Assembly (NCBI RefSeq): GCF_018860625.1
Contig: NZ_JAHKQB010000017.1
Location: 171,487-235,486 of the forward strand
Source: Paracoccus sp. C2R09
GTDB lineage: Bacteria > Pseudomonadota > Alphaproteobacteria > Rhodobacterales > Rhodobacteraceae
Reading direction: 5' to 3'
Length of the DNA: 64,000 nt
Part shown: positions 37,071 to 45,188 of the stretch, piece after piece
Layout of the letters: every line of letters starts with the position of its first letter
How positions within the stretch are numbered: the stretch's first letter is position 1
Made by a program: the position numbers and the translations under genes
The notes under the pieces: model-generated
What the model was told of the DNA's origin: nothing
The model's database searches: none
What the model saw: only the letters and a program-made list of their open reading frames with translations

Positions 37071-37856
37071 TCACAGGTCGAAGGTCGCGAAGACGGGAAC
37101 GTGATCGCTTGGTTGTTCCCAGCCGCGCACGGGGCGCAGCACGCGGCTGGAATGGGCCGCGTTGGAAATGTCGGGGCTAGCCCAGATGTGATCCAGCCTG
37201 CGCCCCTTGTCGGCCGCATCCCAGTCCTTGGCGCGATAGGACCACCAGGAATAGAGCTGCCCCGTCGGGATGTCCTGGCGCGTGATGTCCACCCATTTGC
37301 CCGCATCCTGCGCGGCCTGAAGATGCTCGACCTCGATGGGGGTGTGGCTCACGACCTTCAGCAGATGCTTGTGCGACCAGACGTCGTCTTCGCGCGGGGC
37401 GATGTTGAAATCGCCGACCATGATCGACTTCGCGGGATTGTCGGCGTGGAACACGTCGCGCATCTCGGTCAGGAAATCCAGCTTCTGGCCGAATTTCACG
37501 TTCACCTCGCGGTCGGGGACGTCGCCGCCCGCGGGGATGTACATGTTGTGGATGGTGACGCCGTTCTCCATCCGCGCGGCGACATGGCGGGCATGGCCCA
37601 TCCCGGCGTAATCGCGGTCGCCCGCATCCTCCAGCGGCAGGCGCGACAGGATCGCCACGCCGTTATAGCCCTTCTGCCCCCGCGCCACGATATGGCGATA
37701 GCCCAGTTCCGCAAAGGCGGTCAGGGGGATCTTCTCGACCGGGGACTTGCATTCCTGCAGGCAGAGAACGTCCGGCGCCTCCTCGGACAGAAGGCGTGCG
37801 ACCAGTCCCTCGCGCAGGCGGACCGAGTTGATGTTCCAGGTGGCGATGGTGAACAT
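37071..37856 (-). CDS. xth: Exodeoxyribonuclease III
   Basis: Protein of 261 residues of the exonuclease III/AP endonuclease family, which cuts at abasic sites and degrades 3' ends in base-excision repair. Motifs visible are IATWNINSVRLRE (metal-binding Asn), VLCLQECKS (Glu), GDFNIAP (Asp-Asn pair) and SDHVPVFATF at the C-terminus (catalytic Asp-His). Length and start are normal. It is first in a minus-strand run toward CnoX, and diverges from an MFS gene across 135 bases. Confidence 0.95.
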   Translation of the reverse strand: MFTIATWNINSVRLREGLVARLLSEEAPDVLCLQECKSPVEKIPLTAFAELGYRHIVARGQKGYNGVAILSRLPLEDAGDRDYAGMGHARHVAARMENGVTIHNMYIPAGGDVPDREVNVKFGQKLDFLTEMRDVFHADNPAKSIMVGDFNIAPREDDVWSHKHLLKVVSHTPIEVEHLQAAQDAGKWVDITRQDIPTGQLYSWWSYRAKDWDAADKGRRLDHIWASPDISNAAHSSRVLRPVRGWEQPSDHVPVFATFDL

Positions 37857-37991
37857 GGGGCGTCTCCGTTTTGCGGGCAGACCCTAGCGGCGGCCCGCCC
37901 CCCTGTCGAGCGGCTGCCACGGCAAGCTTGCCATATGCCGGGGCTGGTCTATGCATGTCCCAAAAATTGACGTGAACAGCGGAGGGACGCG

Positions 37992-39308
37992 ATGAAACTG
38001 ACCATCGACGAGGCCCTGGGGCGCGGCGGCATAGGCCCGTTCCAATGGCGGCTTCTGGGAATATTCGGCCTGGTCTGGGCCGCCGATGCGATGCAGGTCA
38101 TCGCCGTGGGCTTCGCGGCCCCTTCCGTCGCGGCGACCTTCGGGATCGAACGGGTGACCGCATTCCAGATCGGGACGGTGTTCTTCCTGGGCATGTTCGT
38201 GGGCGCGTTCCTGTTCGGGCGCGTGGCCGACCGCGTGGGGCGCCGTTGGGTGCTGATCGGCACCGTGGCGATGGATGCGATCTTCGGGCTGGCCTCGGTC
38301 ATGGCGGGGGATTTCACGCTGCTGCTGGTGCTGCGCTTCCTGACCGGGATCGCCGTGGGCGGCACGCTGCCCGTCGATTACGCGATGATGGCCGAATTCC
38401 TGCCGCCCCGGAACCGCGGCCGCTGGCTGGTCTGGCTGGAGGGGTTCTGGGCCATCGGCACGCTGGTCGTGGCCCTGACCGCCTGGCTGGCCGTCACCCT
38501 GGGGGCCGAGGCGCCGTGGCGCTGGATCTTCTTGATCGCCGCGCTGCCCGCGCTGATCGGCTTCGTCCTGCGGATGTGGGTGCCGGAATCGCCCATGTAC
38601 CTGGTTCGCAAGGGGCGCCAGGCCGAGGCGCGCGCCGTCATCGACCGCGTGCTGCGCGTGAACGGCGCCGATCCCCTGCCGGCCGAGGCGCATCTGGTCG
38701 CGGCCACCGTGCCTGCCGGGGCCGCGAAATCCATCCTGTCCGAGCCCCTGCGCCGCGCGACCATCGCGGTGCTGGCGGTCTGGTTCCTCGTGTCGCTGTC
38801 CTATTACGGGGTCTTCATCTGGGTGCCCGCGCAGCTGGCCGCCGAGGGCTTCGGCTTCATCCGGGGATACGGCTTCATCGTCGCGCTGGCGCTGGCCCAG
38901 ATCCCGGGATACGCGCTGGCCGCCTGGGGGGTCGAGGCCGTGGGCCGTCGTGCCACGCTGATGGGCTTCCTGCTGCTCAGCGCGGCGGCATGCTTCCTGT
39001 TCACCCTGTCCAGCGGGGCGGTGATGGTGGCGCTGTCGCTGCTGATCATGTCCTTCGCGCTGCTGGGCAGCTGGGGCGCGCTCTATGCCTTTACGCCGGA
39101 ACTGTATCCGACGCATCTGCGCGGAACCGGCATGGGCACCGCCAGCGCGATGGCGCGGGCGGGGGGCATCCTGGCGCCCAGCCTGCTGGCGGTCGTCTTC
39201 GCCCAGGGGTTCGGCGTCGCCATCGGGGTCTTCGCGGGCCTTCTGGTGCTGGCAGCCGGCGCGCTGCTGGCGGTCCGCACCGATACGCGCGACAGGGCGA
39301 TCGGCTGA
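37992..39308 (+). CDS. MFS transporter (sugar/aromatic-acid-type, SV2-like)
   Basis: Inner-membrane permease of 438 residues with 12 predicted transmembrane segments. The loop 2-3 motif GRVADRVGRRWVLIG is the MFS signature. The segment LRFLTGIAVGGTLPVDYAMMAEFLPPRNRGRWLVWLEGFW is typical of the sugar-porter/AAHS-like subfamily with an acidic motif after TM4. Substrate unknown. The GS-HQR gene follows 87 bases later, separated by a long inverted repeat. Confidence 0.85.
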   Translation: MKLTIDEALGRGGIGPFQWRLLGIFGLVWAADAMQVIAVGFAAPSVAATFGIERVTAFQIGTVFFLGMFVGAFLFGRVADRVGRRWVLIGTVAMDAIFGLASVMAGDFTLLLVLRFLTGIAVGGTLPVDYAMMAEFLPPRNRGRWLVWLEGFWAIGTLVVALTAWLAVTLGAEAPWRWIFLIAALPALIGFVLRMWVPESPMYLVRKGRQAEARAVIDRVLRVNGADPLPAEAHLVAATVPAGAAKSILSEPLRRATIAVLAVWFLVSLSYYGVFIWVPAQLAAEGFGFIRGYGFIVALALAQIPGYALAAWGVEAVGRRATLMGFLLLSAAACFLFTLSSGAVMVALSLLIMSFALLGSWGALYAFTPELYPTHLRGTGMGTASAMARAGGILAPSLLAVVFAQGFGVAIGVFAGLLVLAAGALLAVRTDTRDRAIG

Positions 39309-39320
39309 TCGCAGGAACCC

Positions 39321-39366
39321 GCATCCGCCGTGCCGCGCTGTGAAGGCAGCCGGTCGCGGCGGATGC
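39321..39366. repeat. Perfect 10-bp inverted repeat between MFS and GS-HQR genes
   Basis: GCATCCGCCG (39321-39330) and CGGCGGATGC (39357-39366) are exact reverse complements separated by 26 bases, which hold a short inner TGCC/GGCA pair. It lies 30 bases before the glutathionyl-hydroquinone reductase start. It has no T run. It may be a stem at the end of the MFS transcript or a regulatory element of the next gene; I cannot tell. Confidence 0.4.
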
Positions 39367-39395
39367 CCGCGACGTTTCAGCAGAAAGGACGGATC

Positions 39396-40367
39396 ATGGG
39401 TCAGCTTGTCGAGGGTGTCTGGAAGGACCAGTGGTACGATACCGACAGCAACGGGGGCGAATTCGTCCGGGACACGTCCCGGTTCCGGTCATGGGTGACG
39501 CCCGACGGTGCGCCCGGTCCCACCGGCGAAGGCGGCTTCGCGGCCGAGAGCGGGCGATACCATCTCTATGTCAGCCATGCCTGCCCCTGGGCGCATCGCA
39601 CGATGATCTTTCGTGCATTGAAGGGTCTGGACGATCACATCGGCGTGTCCGTCGTCCATCCCGAGATGCTGTCCGAGGGGTGGGAATTCCGCACCGATTT
39701 CGACGGTGCGACGGGCGATCGCCAATTCGGATACGATTACCTGCGCGAGGTCTATCTGCGTGCCCAGCCCGATGCCTCGGGGCGGGTGACGGTGCCGGTG
39801 CTGTGGGACAGCCGGACGAACACCATCGTGTCGAACGAAAGCGCGGACATCATCCGCATGTTCAACAGCGCCTTCGACCGGATCACCGGCAATCGCGACG
39901 ATTATCACCCCGAAGACCTGCGCCCCCGCATCGACGATGTGAACGCCCGCATCTACGACACGGTCAACAACGGCGTCTACAAGGCCGGTTTCGCGACCAG
40001 CCAGCAGGCCTATGACAAGGCGGTCGGGCCGCTTTTCGAAAGCCTCGACTGGATCGAGGGGCTGCTGGGCGAGGGGCGTTACCTGACCGGCGACCGCATC
40101 ACCGAGGCGGATTGGCGGCTGTTCACCAGCGTCCTGCGCTTCGATGCGGTCTATCACACGCATTTCAAATGCAACCGCAGGCGGATCGTCGATTATCCGA
40201 ACCTGTGGGGATGGGCGCGCGAGCTGTATCAGTGGCCGGGGGTGGCGGGGACGGTCCATCGGGACCATTTCATGCACCACTACTACTACAGCCACGACAT
40301 GATCAATCCGCACCGGATCGTCCCCATCGGGCCGGATGCCGACTGGAACGCGCCCCACGGACGCTGA
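39396..40367 (+). CDS. Glutathionyl-hydroquinone reductase (Xi-class GST, YqjG/PcpF type)
   Basis: Protein of 323 residues that removes glutathione from glutathionyl-hydroquinones. The Xi-class catalytic motif CPWAHR is present in HLYVSHACPWAHRTMIF near residue 63, VPVLWDSRTNTIVSNESADIIRM follows, and LTGDRITEADWRLFTSVLRFDAVYHTHFKCN near residue 235 is also a hallmark. Length is normal for the family. The start at 39396 follows AAAGGAC. The next gene is a TetR regulator about 200 bases on, with its own promoter and operator. Confidence 0.9.
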   Translation: MGQLVEGVWKDQWYDTDSNGGEFVRDTSRFRSWVTPDGAPGPTGEGGFAAESGRYHLYVSHACPWAHRTMIFRALKGLDDHIGVSVVHPEMLSEGWEFRTDFDGATGDRQFGYDYLREVYLRAQPDASGRVTVPVLWDSRTNTIVSNESADIIRMFNSAFDRITGNRDDYHPEDLRPRIDDVNARIYDTVNNGVYKAGFATSQQAYDKAVGPLFESLDWIEGLLGEGRYLTGDRITEADWRLFTSVLRFDAVYHTHFKCNRRRIVDYPNLWGWARELYQWPGVAGTVHRDHFMHHYYYSHDMINPHRIVPIGPDADWNAPHGR

Positions 40368-40382
40368 ACGTCCGGGCGCATC

Positions 40383-40413
40383 AAAGAAAGAAGCCCCGGC
40401 GCAAGGCCGGGGC
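40383..40413 (-). terminator. Strong hairpin with minus-strand T-rich tail
   Basis: Arms GCCCCGGC (40393-40400) and GCCGGGGC (40406-40413) pair perfectly around GCAAG. The plus-strand 5' side is CAAAGAAAGAA, so read on the minus strand the hairpin is followed by TTCTTTCTTTG, a rho-independent tail. On the plus strand the tail is GAGTTC, which is poor. The same hairpin style and GCAAG loop occurs at the porin terminator (45140-45160), which is also minus-directed. No minus-strand gene is annotated upstream of it, which raises the possibility of an sRNA. Confidence 0.55.
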
Positions 40414-40516
40414 GAGTTCAGAGAGTAGAGGGAGGGTGTGACCGCATCCACCGGCCACTGGGCTTCGTCATCTGAACGTCCCGACATCGCGATGGGTTCC
40501 CGGTCAGGTTGTCGTA

Positions 40517-40556
40517 TTGACGCGAGGCAGAAATTAGGTAGAACGGTCTGTCTAAT
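40517..40556 (+). promoter_or_regulatory. Promoter and palindromic operator of the TetR-exporter unit
   Basis: A -35-like TTGACG (40517-40522) and a -10-like TAGAAC (40539-40544) are 16 bases apart. A 24-base imperfect palindrome spans 40533-40556 (ATTAGGTAGAAC/GGTCTGTCTAAT; outer arms ATTAGGTAG and CTGTCTAAT match at 7 of 9 positions). It covers the -10 and the likely start point, which is the expected geometry for self-repression by the TetR protein encoded 17 bases downstream. Confidence 0.6.
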
Positions 40557-40572
40557 CCCTGGGGGTTTTTCG

Positions 40573-41148
40573 ATGGACAAGCCGCTTTCCGCCCGCGACC
40601 GCCTGCTGCATGCGGCGGCTGCGCTGTTCTACAACGATGGCATTGCCGCAACGGGGATCGACACGATCACCCGGCGGGCAGGTGTCGCCAAGCAGAGCCT
40701 CTACAACAATTTCGCATCGAAATCGGACCTGATCGCCGCCTATGTCGAGGCGCGCCATGCCGAATGGCTGGCCCTGCATGCGCGGCGACATGCGGCAGCG
40801 GCTGGTCCGAAGGCGCGCATCCTGGCGGTCTTCGACGCCTATGCCGACCATGCCGAGGACGCGTACGAGCGCGGCTTTCGCGGTTGCGGGCTGCTGAACG
40901 CCGCGGCCGAACTGACCGCCGACGACCCGGCCCGCGCCGCCGTGCGACGCCACAAGGAAGAGGTCGAGGCCATGCTGGCCGACGCCCTGACCGACCTGAT
41001 CCCGGACGAGGACCGCCGCGCGCGGATGGCCGATCATCTGTCCTATCTGCTGGAAGGATCGATCACCCGCGCGGGTCTCGACGGCAGCAGCCGCCGCGTC
41101 CACGAGGCCCGCGCGATGGCCGCCGACATGCTCGGGGCCATCGCGTGA
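40573..41148 (+). CDS. TetR/AcrR-family transcriptional regulator
   Basis: Protein of 191 residues with an N-terminal TetR-type helix-turn-helix: RDRLLHAAAALFYNDGIAATGIDTITRRAGVAKQSLYNNFASKSDLIAAYVE (residues 8-60). The C-terminal ligand domain is not assignable; a GCGLLNAAAEL segment resembles the YcdC/AcrR-like group. The palindrome over its promoter indicates autorepression. Its stop overlaps the GTG start of an EamA exporter, so the pair probably forms a drug- or metabolite-responsive efflux unit. Confidence 0.85.
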   Translation: MDKPLSARDRLLHAAAALFYNDGIAATGIDTITRRAGVAKQSLYNNFASKSDLIAAYVEARHAEWLALHARRHAAAAGPKARILAVFDAYADHAEDAYERGFRGCGLLNAAAELTADDPARAAVRRHKEEVEAMLADALTDLIPDEDRRARMADHLSYLLEGSITRAGLDGSSRRVHEARAMAADMLGAIA

Positions 41149-42056
41149 CCGGGCATTCGGCAGGCGTCTTCTTCTGCCTGATCGCGGCGACCCTGTGGGG
41201 CACCACCGGCACCGTCGCAAGCTTTGCGCCCGACGTTCCGGCCATCGCCATCGGTGCCGCCGCCATGGGTATCGGCGGGTTCCTCCAGGCCGCGATCGCG
41301 CTTGGCGCGATGCGGCGGGCGCGCACCGCGCTGCTGGCCAACCCGCTGCTTCTGGCGATCGGGGCCATCGCGGTCGCGGTCTATCCGCTGGCCTTCTATT
41401 CCTCGATGCGGATGGCGGGGGTGACGATCGGCACGGTGATCTCGATCGGGTCGGCGCCGCTGATATCCGCCCTGATCGAGAACCGGCTGGACGGGCAGCG
41501 CCTGACGATGCGCTGGACCGGCGGCGCGGCGATCGGGCTGGTCGGGATGGCGCTGCTGAGCGTGGCCGAGGGCGGGCATCACCAGCTTGCGCCGAACGTG
41601 CCTCTGGGCGTCGGGCTGGGGCTGATCGCGGGCGGGACCTATGCGGCCTACAGCTGGTGCGCGCGCCGGATCATGCGGACGGGCGTCCCCAGCCGTGCCG
41701 CGATGGGGGCGATCTTCGGGCTGGGCGGGCTGCTGCTGATGCCCGTGCTGGCCGTGACCGGCGGGCCGTTCCTGGCGTCGGGGGGCAATCTTGCCGTGGG
41801 GGCCTACATGGCGCTGGTGCCGATGTTCCTGGGCTATGTCGCCTTCGGGCTGGGGCTGGCCGCGATCTCGACCAGCCTTGCGACGACCATCACCCTGTTC
41901 GAGCCGGTCGTGGCGGCGGTGCTGGCCGTCACGCTGGTGGGCGAACGCCTGGCCGCACATGGCTGGGTCGGCGTGGGGCTGATCGTGGCCTGCCTGTTCT
42001 GGACGACCGCGCCCATGCCGCGCCTGCGTCGCGCGGGAACGAAAAGGCCCGCCTGA
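41145..42056 (+). CDS. EamA/DMT-family transporter
   Basis: Inner-membrane protein of 303 residues with ten predicted segments in two EamA repeats (LIAATLWGTTGTVASF near the start; ISTSLATTITLFEPVVAAVLAVTLVGERL near residue 245). The GTG at 41145 overlaps the TGA of the TetR gene (GTGA), which decides the start. DMT exporters move amino acids, nucleotides or toxic metabolites; coupling to a TetR regulator points to efflux of the regulator's ligand. It converges on the response-regulator gene, 19 bases away. Confidence 0.8.
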   Translation: MTGHSAGVFFCLIAATLWGTTGTVASFAPDVPAIAIGAAAMGIGGFLQAAIALGAMRRARTALLANPLLLAIGAIAVAVYPLAFYSSMRMAGVTIGTVISIGSAPLISALIENRLDGQRLTMRWTGGAAIGLVGMALLSVAEGGHHQLAPNVPLGVGLGLIAGGTYAAYSWCARRIMRTGVPSRAAMGAIFGLGGLLLMPVLAVTGGPFLASGGNLAVGAYMALVPMFLGYVAFGLGLAAISTSLATTITLFEPVVAAVLAVTLVGERLAAHGWVGVGLIVACLFWTTAPMPRLRRAGTKRPA

Positions 42057-42075
42057 GCGGCGGGCCTTCGAAGGC

Positions 42076-42762
42076 TTAGGATACCAGGCGATAGCCGCCC
42101 GATTCCGTCACCAGCAGCCGTGCATTGCCGGGATCGGGTTCGATCTTCTGGCGCAGACGATAGATATGCGTTTCCAGCGTGTGCGTGGTGACGCCCGCAT
42201 TGTATCCCCAGACCTCGTGCAGCAGCACGTCGCGCGGCACCACGCCGTCCTGGGCGCGATAGAGGAACTTGAGGATGTTCGTCTCCTTCTCGGTCAGGCG
42301 GATCTTGCGGTCCTTCTGATCGATCAGCATCTTCATCGCGGGCTTGAAGGTGTACGGCCCCAGCTGGAAGATCGCGTCCTCGGACTGTTCATGCGTGCGC
42401 AGCTGGGCGCGCAGCCGGGCCAGCAGGACCGGGAACTTGAACGGCTTGGTGACGTAATCGTTCGCGCCGGCGTCCAGGCCCAGGATGGTGTCGGCATCGG
42501 TGTCATGCCCGGTCAGCATCACGATGGGGCATTTGACGTTCAGCTTGCGCAGCTTCTTGCACAGCTCTCGCCCGTCGGTGTCGGGCAGGCCCACATCCAG
42601 CACCACGAGGTCGAAGATGGCGTTCTTCGTGGCCTCGACCGCCTCGGCCCCGCTGCCGCCTTCGGTCACGTCGAATTCGTCGGTGGCAGCCAGCTGCTCG
42701 GCCAGGGCCTCGCGCAGGTCTTCCTCGTCGTCGATCAGCAGGATTTTCTTGAGTCCGGCCAT
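42076..42762 (-). CDS. OmpR-family response regulator
   Basis: Protein of 228 residues: receiver domain (residues 1-120) with acidic pocket LLIDDEED, phospho-acceptor Asp in VVLDVGLPDTDG, Thr in VMLTGHDTDAD and Lys in DYVTKPFKF, then a winged-helix OmpR/PhoB DNA-binding domain ending ETHIYRLRQKIEPDPGNARLLVTESGGYRLVS. No sensor kinase is adjacent, so it is an orphan here. It resembles the alphaproteobacterial CenR group (envelope control with CenK), but I cannot confirm that. The start at 42762 is decided by AAAGGAGG eight bases upstream. Confidence 0.85.
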   Translation of the reverse strand: MAGLKKILLIDDEEDLREALAEQLAATDEFDVTEGGSGAEAVEATKNAIFDLVVLDVGLPDTDGRELCKKLRKLNVKCPIVMLTGHDTDADTILGLDAGANDYVTKPFKFPVLLARLRAQLRTHEQSEDAIFQLGPYTFKPAMKMLIDQKDRKIRLTEKETNILKFLYRAQDGVVPRDVLLHEVWGYNAGVTTHTLETHIYRLRQKIEPDPGNARLLVTESGGYRLVS

Positions 42763-42898
42763 GTTGCCTCCTTTGACTTGCTTGGGGCAATCAGTGGGCA
42801 CGGCCCTGCGCCACGTCCAGCGACATGTCGGGATTCTCACATGGAGTTCAGGGTTTCGCAGGCTTATGTTTCAGTATGTTTCAAAACCGCGTGGCACC

Positions 42899-43960
42899 AT
42901 GAGCCTGATTCCGACCCTTGCCGAAACCATCGCCCGCGCCCGCGCCGACCTGCGCATGGGGTTGCCGGTGCGTCTTGGCGATCACCTGGCCGTCGCGGTC
43001 GAGACCCTGTCCCCCGAACGCCTGGCCGATCTGCGCGCCCTGGGACCGGCCGTTGTCGCGCTGACCGCACGCAGGGCCGGGACGCTGAAGGCGCGCGCCT
43101 ATGATGAGGGCCTGGCGCGGGTGCGCCTGCCATCCGATGTCGATCTGCGCTGGCTGCGCGCGCTGGCCGATCCGGCGGGCGATCTGATGTCGCCCCTGAA
43201 GGGCCCGCTTGCGACCGAACGCGACGGCGATGTCGCGGCCCATCGCGCGGCGCTTGCGATGGCGAAATCGGCGCAGCTTCTGCCCGCCGCGCTGGTCGTG
43301 CCAGTGACGGGCGACATGCCCGGACTGACCGCGCTGAACCCGGCGGCCACGCTGGCGCAGCTGGCCGCGGAAACCGCGATGGCCCCGGTCGCGGGCGCGC
43401 GCGTGCCACTGCTGGCGGCGGAACGTTCGCGGCTGCACATCTTTCGCCCCGACGACGGGGCCGAGGAACATTACGCGGTCGAGATCGGCGATCCGCCCCG
43501 CGATGCGCCCGTCCTTGCACGGCTGCATTCGGCCTGCTTCACCGGCGACGTGCTGGGCAGCCTCAAATGCGATTGCGGCCCGCAGCTGCAGGCCGCGCTG
43601 GCGGCGATGGGGCAGGCGGGTGCGGGCGTGCTGCTGTATCTGAACCAGGAGGGGCGTGGCATCGGGCTGGCCAACAAGATGCGTGCCTACAGCCTGCAGG
43701 ACCAGGGATTCGACACGGTCGAGGCGAATCACCGCCTGGGATTCGAGGATGACGAGCGCGATTTCCGCATCGGCGCGGCGCTGCTGCGGCGGCTGGGATT
43801 CGCATCGGTGCGGCTGATGACCAACAACCCGCGCAAGATCGCCATGATGGAAGGCCAGGGCGTGAAGGTGGCCGAGCGCGTGCCCCTGATCGTGCCGCGC
43901 AATCGTCACAACACCGATTACCTAGACGTGAAGGCGGGCAAGTCGGGGCACCTGCTATGA
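42899..43960 (+). CDS. ribA: GTP cyclohydrolase II with N-terminal extra domain
   Basis: Protein of 353 residues. The C-terminal 200 residues are GTP cyclohydrolase II, the first step of riboflavin synthesis, with the zinc cysteines in HSACFTGDVLGSLKCDCGPQL and the substrate motif LLYLNQEGRGIGLANKMRAY, ending NPRKIAMMEGQGVKV. The N-terminal 150 residues occupy the place of a RibB domain in RibBA proteins but lack recognisable DHBP-synthase active-site motifs, so this part is probably degenerate. ATG at 42899 was chosen because the longer frame runs antisense to the response-regulator gene. It overlaps the L,D-transpeptidase gene by 4 bases. Confidence 0.85.
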   Translation: MSLIPTLAETIARARADLRMGLPVRLGDHLAVAVETLSPERLADLRALGPAVVALTARRAGTLKARAYDEGLARVRLPSDVDLRWLRALADPAGDLMSPLKGPLATERDGDVAAHRAALAMAKSAQLLPAALVVPVTGDMPGLTALNPAATLAQLAAETAMAPVAGARVPLLAAERSRLHIFRPDDGAEEHYAVEIGDPPRDAPVLARLHSACFTGDVLGSLKCDCGPQLQAALAAMGQAGAGVLLYLNQEGRGIGLANKMRAYSLQDQGFDTVEANHRLGFEDDERDFRIGAALLRRLGFASVRLMTNNPRKIAMMEGQGVKVAERVPLIVPRNRHNTDYLDVKAGKSGHLL

Positions 43961-44472
43961 GCGCCGCCGACATGGTGCTGACCCCGCAGGGGCTGCGTTT
44001 CCAGGGGCGCATCTATCCCTGCAGCATCGGCAGGACAGGCGTGACGCGCAACAAGCGCGAGGGTGACAAGGCCACGCCCGCGGGCATCCTGCATGTCACC
44101 GGCCTGTGGTATCGCCCTGATCGGCTGGTGCCGCCGGCACCCTGGGCGCGGCCCATCGGGCCCGGGGATCTGTGGTGCGACGCGCCGGGGCATCCGGCCT
44201 ACAACCACCATGCGCGCGCCCCGCTGGAGGTCAGCCATGAAAGACTGCGCCGGGCGGACCCGCTCTATGATCTGATCCTGACGACGGATTGGAACTGGCC
44301 CGACGCGGTGCCGGGCTGGGGGTCGGCGATCTTCCTGCACCAGTGGCGACGCCCACGATTCGGGACCGAGGGCTGCATCGCCTTTGCGCGGCGCGACCTG
44401 ATCGACATCGCCGCCCGTGCCGTTCCCGGCACGCGAATCGTCATTCCCGAAGGGTTGGCCGGTCAGCCGTAA
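43957..44472 (+). CDS. L,D-transpeptidase (YkuD)-family protein without signal peptide
   Basis: Protein of 171 residues with a YkuD-type catalytic region: AIFLHQWRRPRFGTEGCIAFARRDL gives the conserved His and the Ser/Thr-x-G-C-x-x-F/R motif with the nucleophile cysteine at about residue 140. The N-terminus (MSAADMVLTPQGLRFQGRIYPCSIG) has no signal peptide, so either an exported start is missed or it acts inside the cell. Family members cross-link peptidoglycan or trim its precursors. It is coupled to ribA by an ATGA overlap and overlaps the convergent YggS-type gene by 10 bases. Confidence 0.8.
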   Translation: MSAADMVLTPQGLRFQGRIYPCSIGRTGVTRNKREGDKATPAGILHVTGLWYRPDRLVPPAPWARPIGPGDLWCDAPGHPAYNHHARAPLEVSHERLRRADPLYDLILTTDWNWPDAVPGWGSAIFLHQWRRPRFGTEGCIAFARRDLIDIAARAVPGTRIVIPEGLAGQP

Positions 44473-45116
44473 TCGCGCGCCCCGAAGATGGCCGAACCGA
44501 CGCGGACATGGGTCGCGCCTTCGGCCACGGCGATCTCGAAATCGGCGCTCATGCCCATGGACAGCTTGGGCAGCCCGTGATCGGTGGCCAGTTCGCGCAG
44601 CAGGCGGAAATGCGGGCGGGGGTCCTGGCCGTCGGGCGGGATGCACATCAGCCCCTGCGGGCGCAGTCCCAGTTCTGCGCAGGACGACAGGAAGGTCGGC
44701 AGTTCATCGACCAGGATGCCCGCCTTCTGCGGCTCGTCCCCGGTATTGACCTGCACGAACAGTTCGGGACTGCGGCCCTGTTCGTCGATCTGCTGGGCCA
44801 GCTTGCGGGCAAGGGTCATGCGGTCCAGCGTGTGGATCGCATCGAACAGGGCGACGGCGGGCTTGGCCTTGTTCGACTGGACCGGCCCGATCATGTGGAC
44901 CGAGACATCGGGAAAGCGCGCGCGCCAGTCGGGCCACTTGCCCTGAGCCTCCTGCACGTAATTTTCGCCGAAGACGCGGTGGCCGGCATCCAGCACCGAT
45001 TCGACCCGGTCGTTCGGTTGCACCTTGCTGACCGCGATCAGCGTCACGCTGCCCGCTTCGCGGCCCGCATCCCGTTCGGCCGCGCGCAGGCGGCGTGTAA
45101 TGTCATCCAGTCCCAT
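44463..45116 (-). CDS. YggS/PLPBP-family pyridoxal-phosphate homeostasis protein
   Basis: Protein of 217 residues with a single alanine-racemase-like TIM barrel. The PLP lysine is in VTLIAVSKVQPNDRVES near residue 35, and the conserved GENYVQEAQGKW, HMIGPVQSNKAK and LSMGMSADFEIAVAEGATHVRVGSAIFG blocks follow. It binds PLP and buffers B6 pools rather than catalysing a reaction. ATG at 45116 is preferred; a TTG at 45131 would add 5 residues. Its start lies just downstream of the porin terminator. Confidence 0.9.
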   Translation of the reverse strand: MGLDDITRRLRAAERDAGREAGSVTLIAVSKVQPNDRVESVLDAGHRVFGENYVQEAQGKWPDWRARFPDVSVHMIGPVQSNKAKPAVALFDAIHTLDRMTLARKLAQQIDEQGRSPELFVQVNTGDEPQKAGILVDELPTFLSSCAELGLRPQGLMCIPPDGQDPRPHFRLLRELATDHGLPKLSMGMSADFEIAVAEGATHVRVGSAIFGARDYG

Positions 45117-45127
45117 GGGCGCAGAAG

Positions 45128-45164
45128 ACAAAAAGAAAAGAGCGGGCGCAAGGCCCGCTCTCTC
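45128..45164 (-). terminator. Rho-independent terminator of the porin gene
   Basis: Arms GAGCGGGC (45140-45147) and GCCCGCTC (45153-45160) pair perfectly around GCAAG, extendable by one A-T pair. Read on the minus strand the stem is followed by TTTTCTTTTTGTC, a classic U-tract. It lies 29 bases after the porin stop and before the YggS gene on the same strand. Confidence 0.85.
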
Positions 45165-45188
45165 GGTCGAAGCGACTTGATCCGTGGA

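Noticed and set aside
40418..40651. A 77-residue minus-strand frame over the TetR promoter
   Set aside because: It overlaps the TetR start and has no recognisable features; the terminator downstream of it fits a noncoding transcript as well as a gene.
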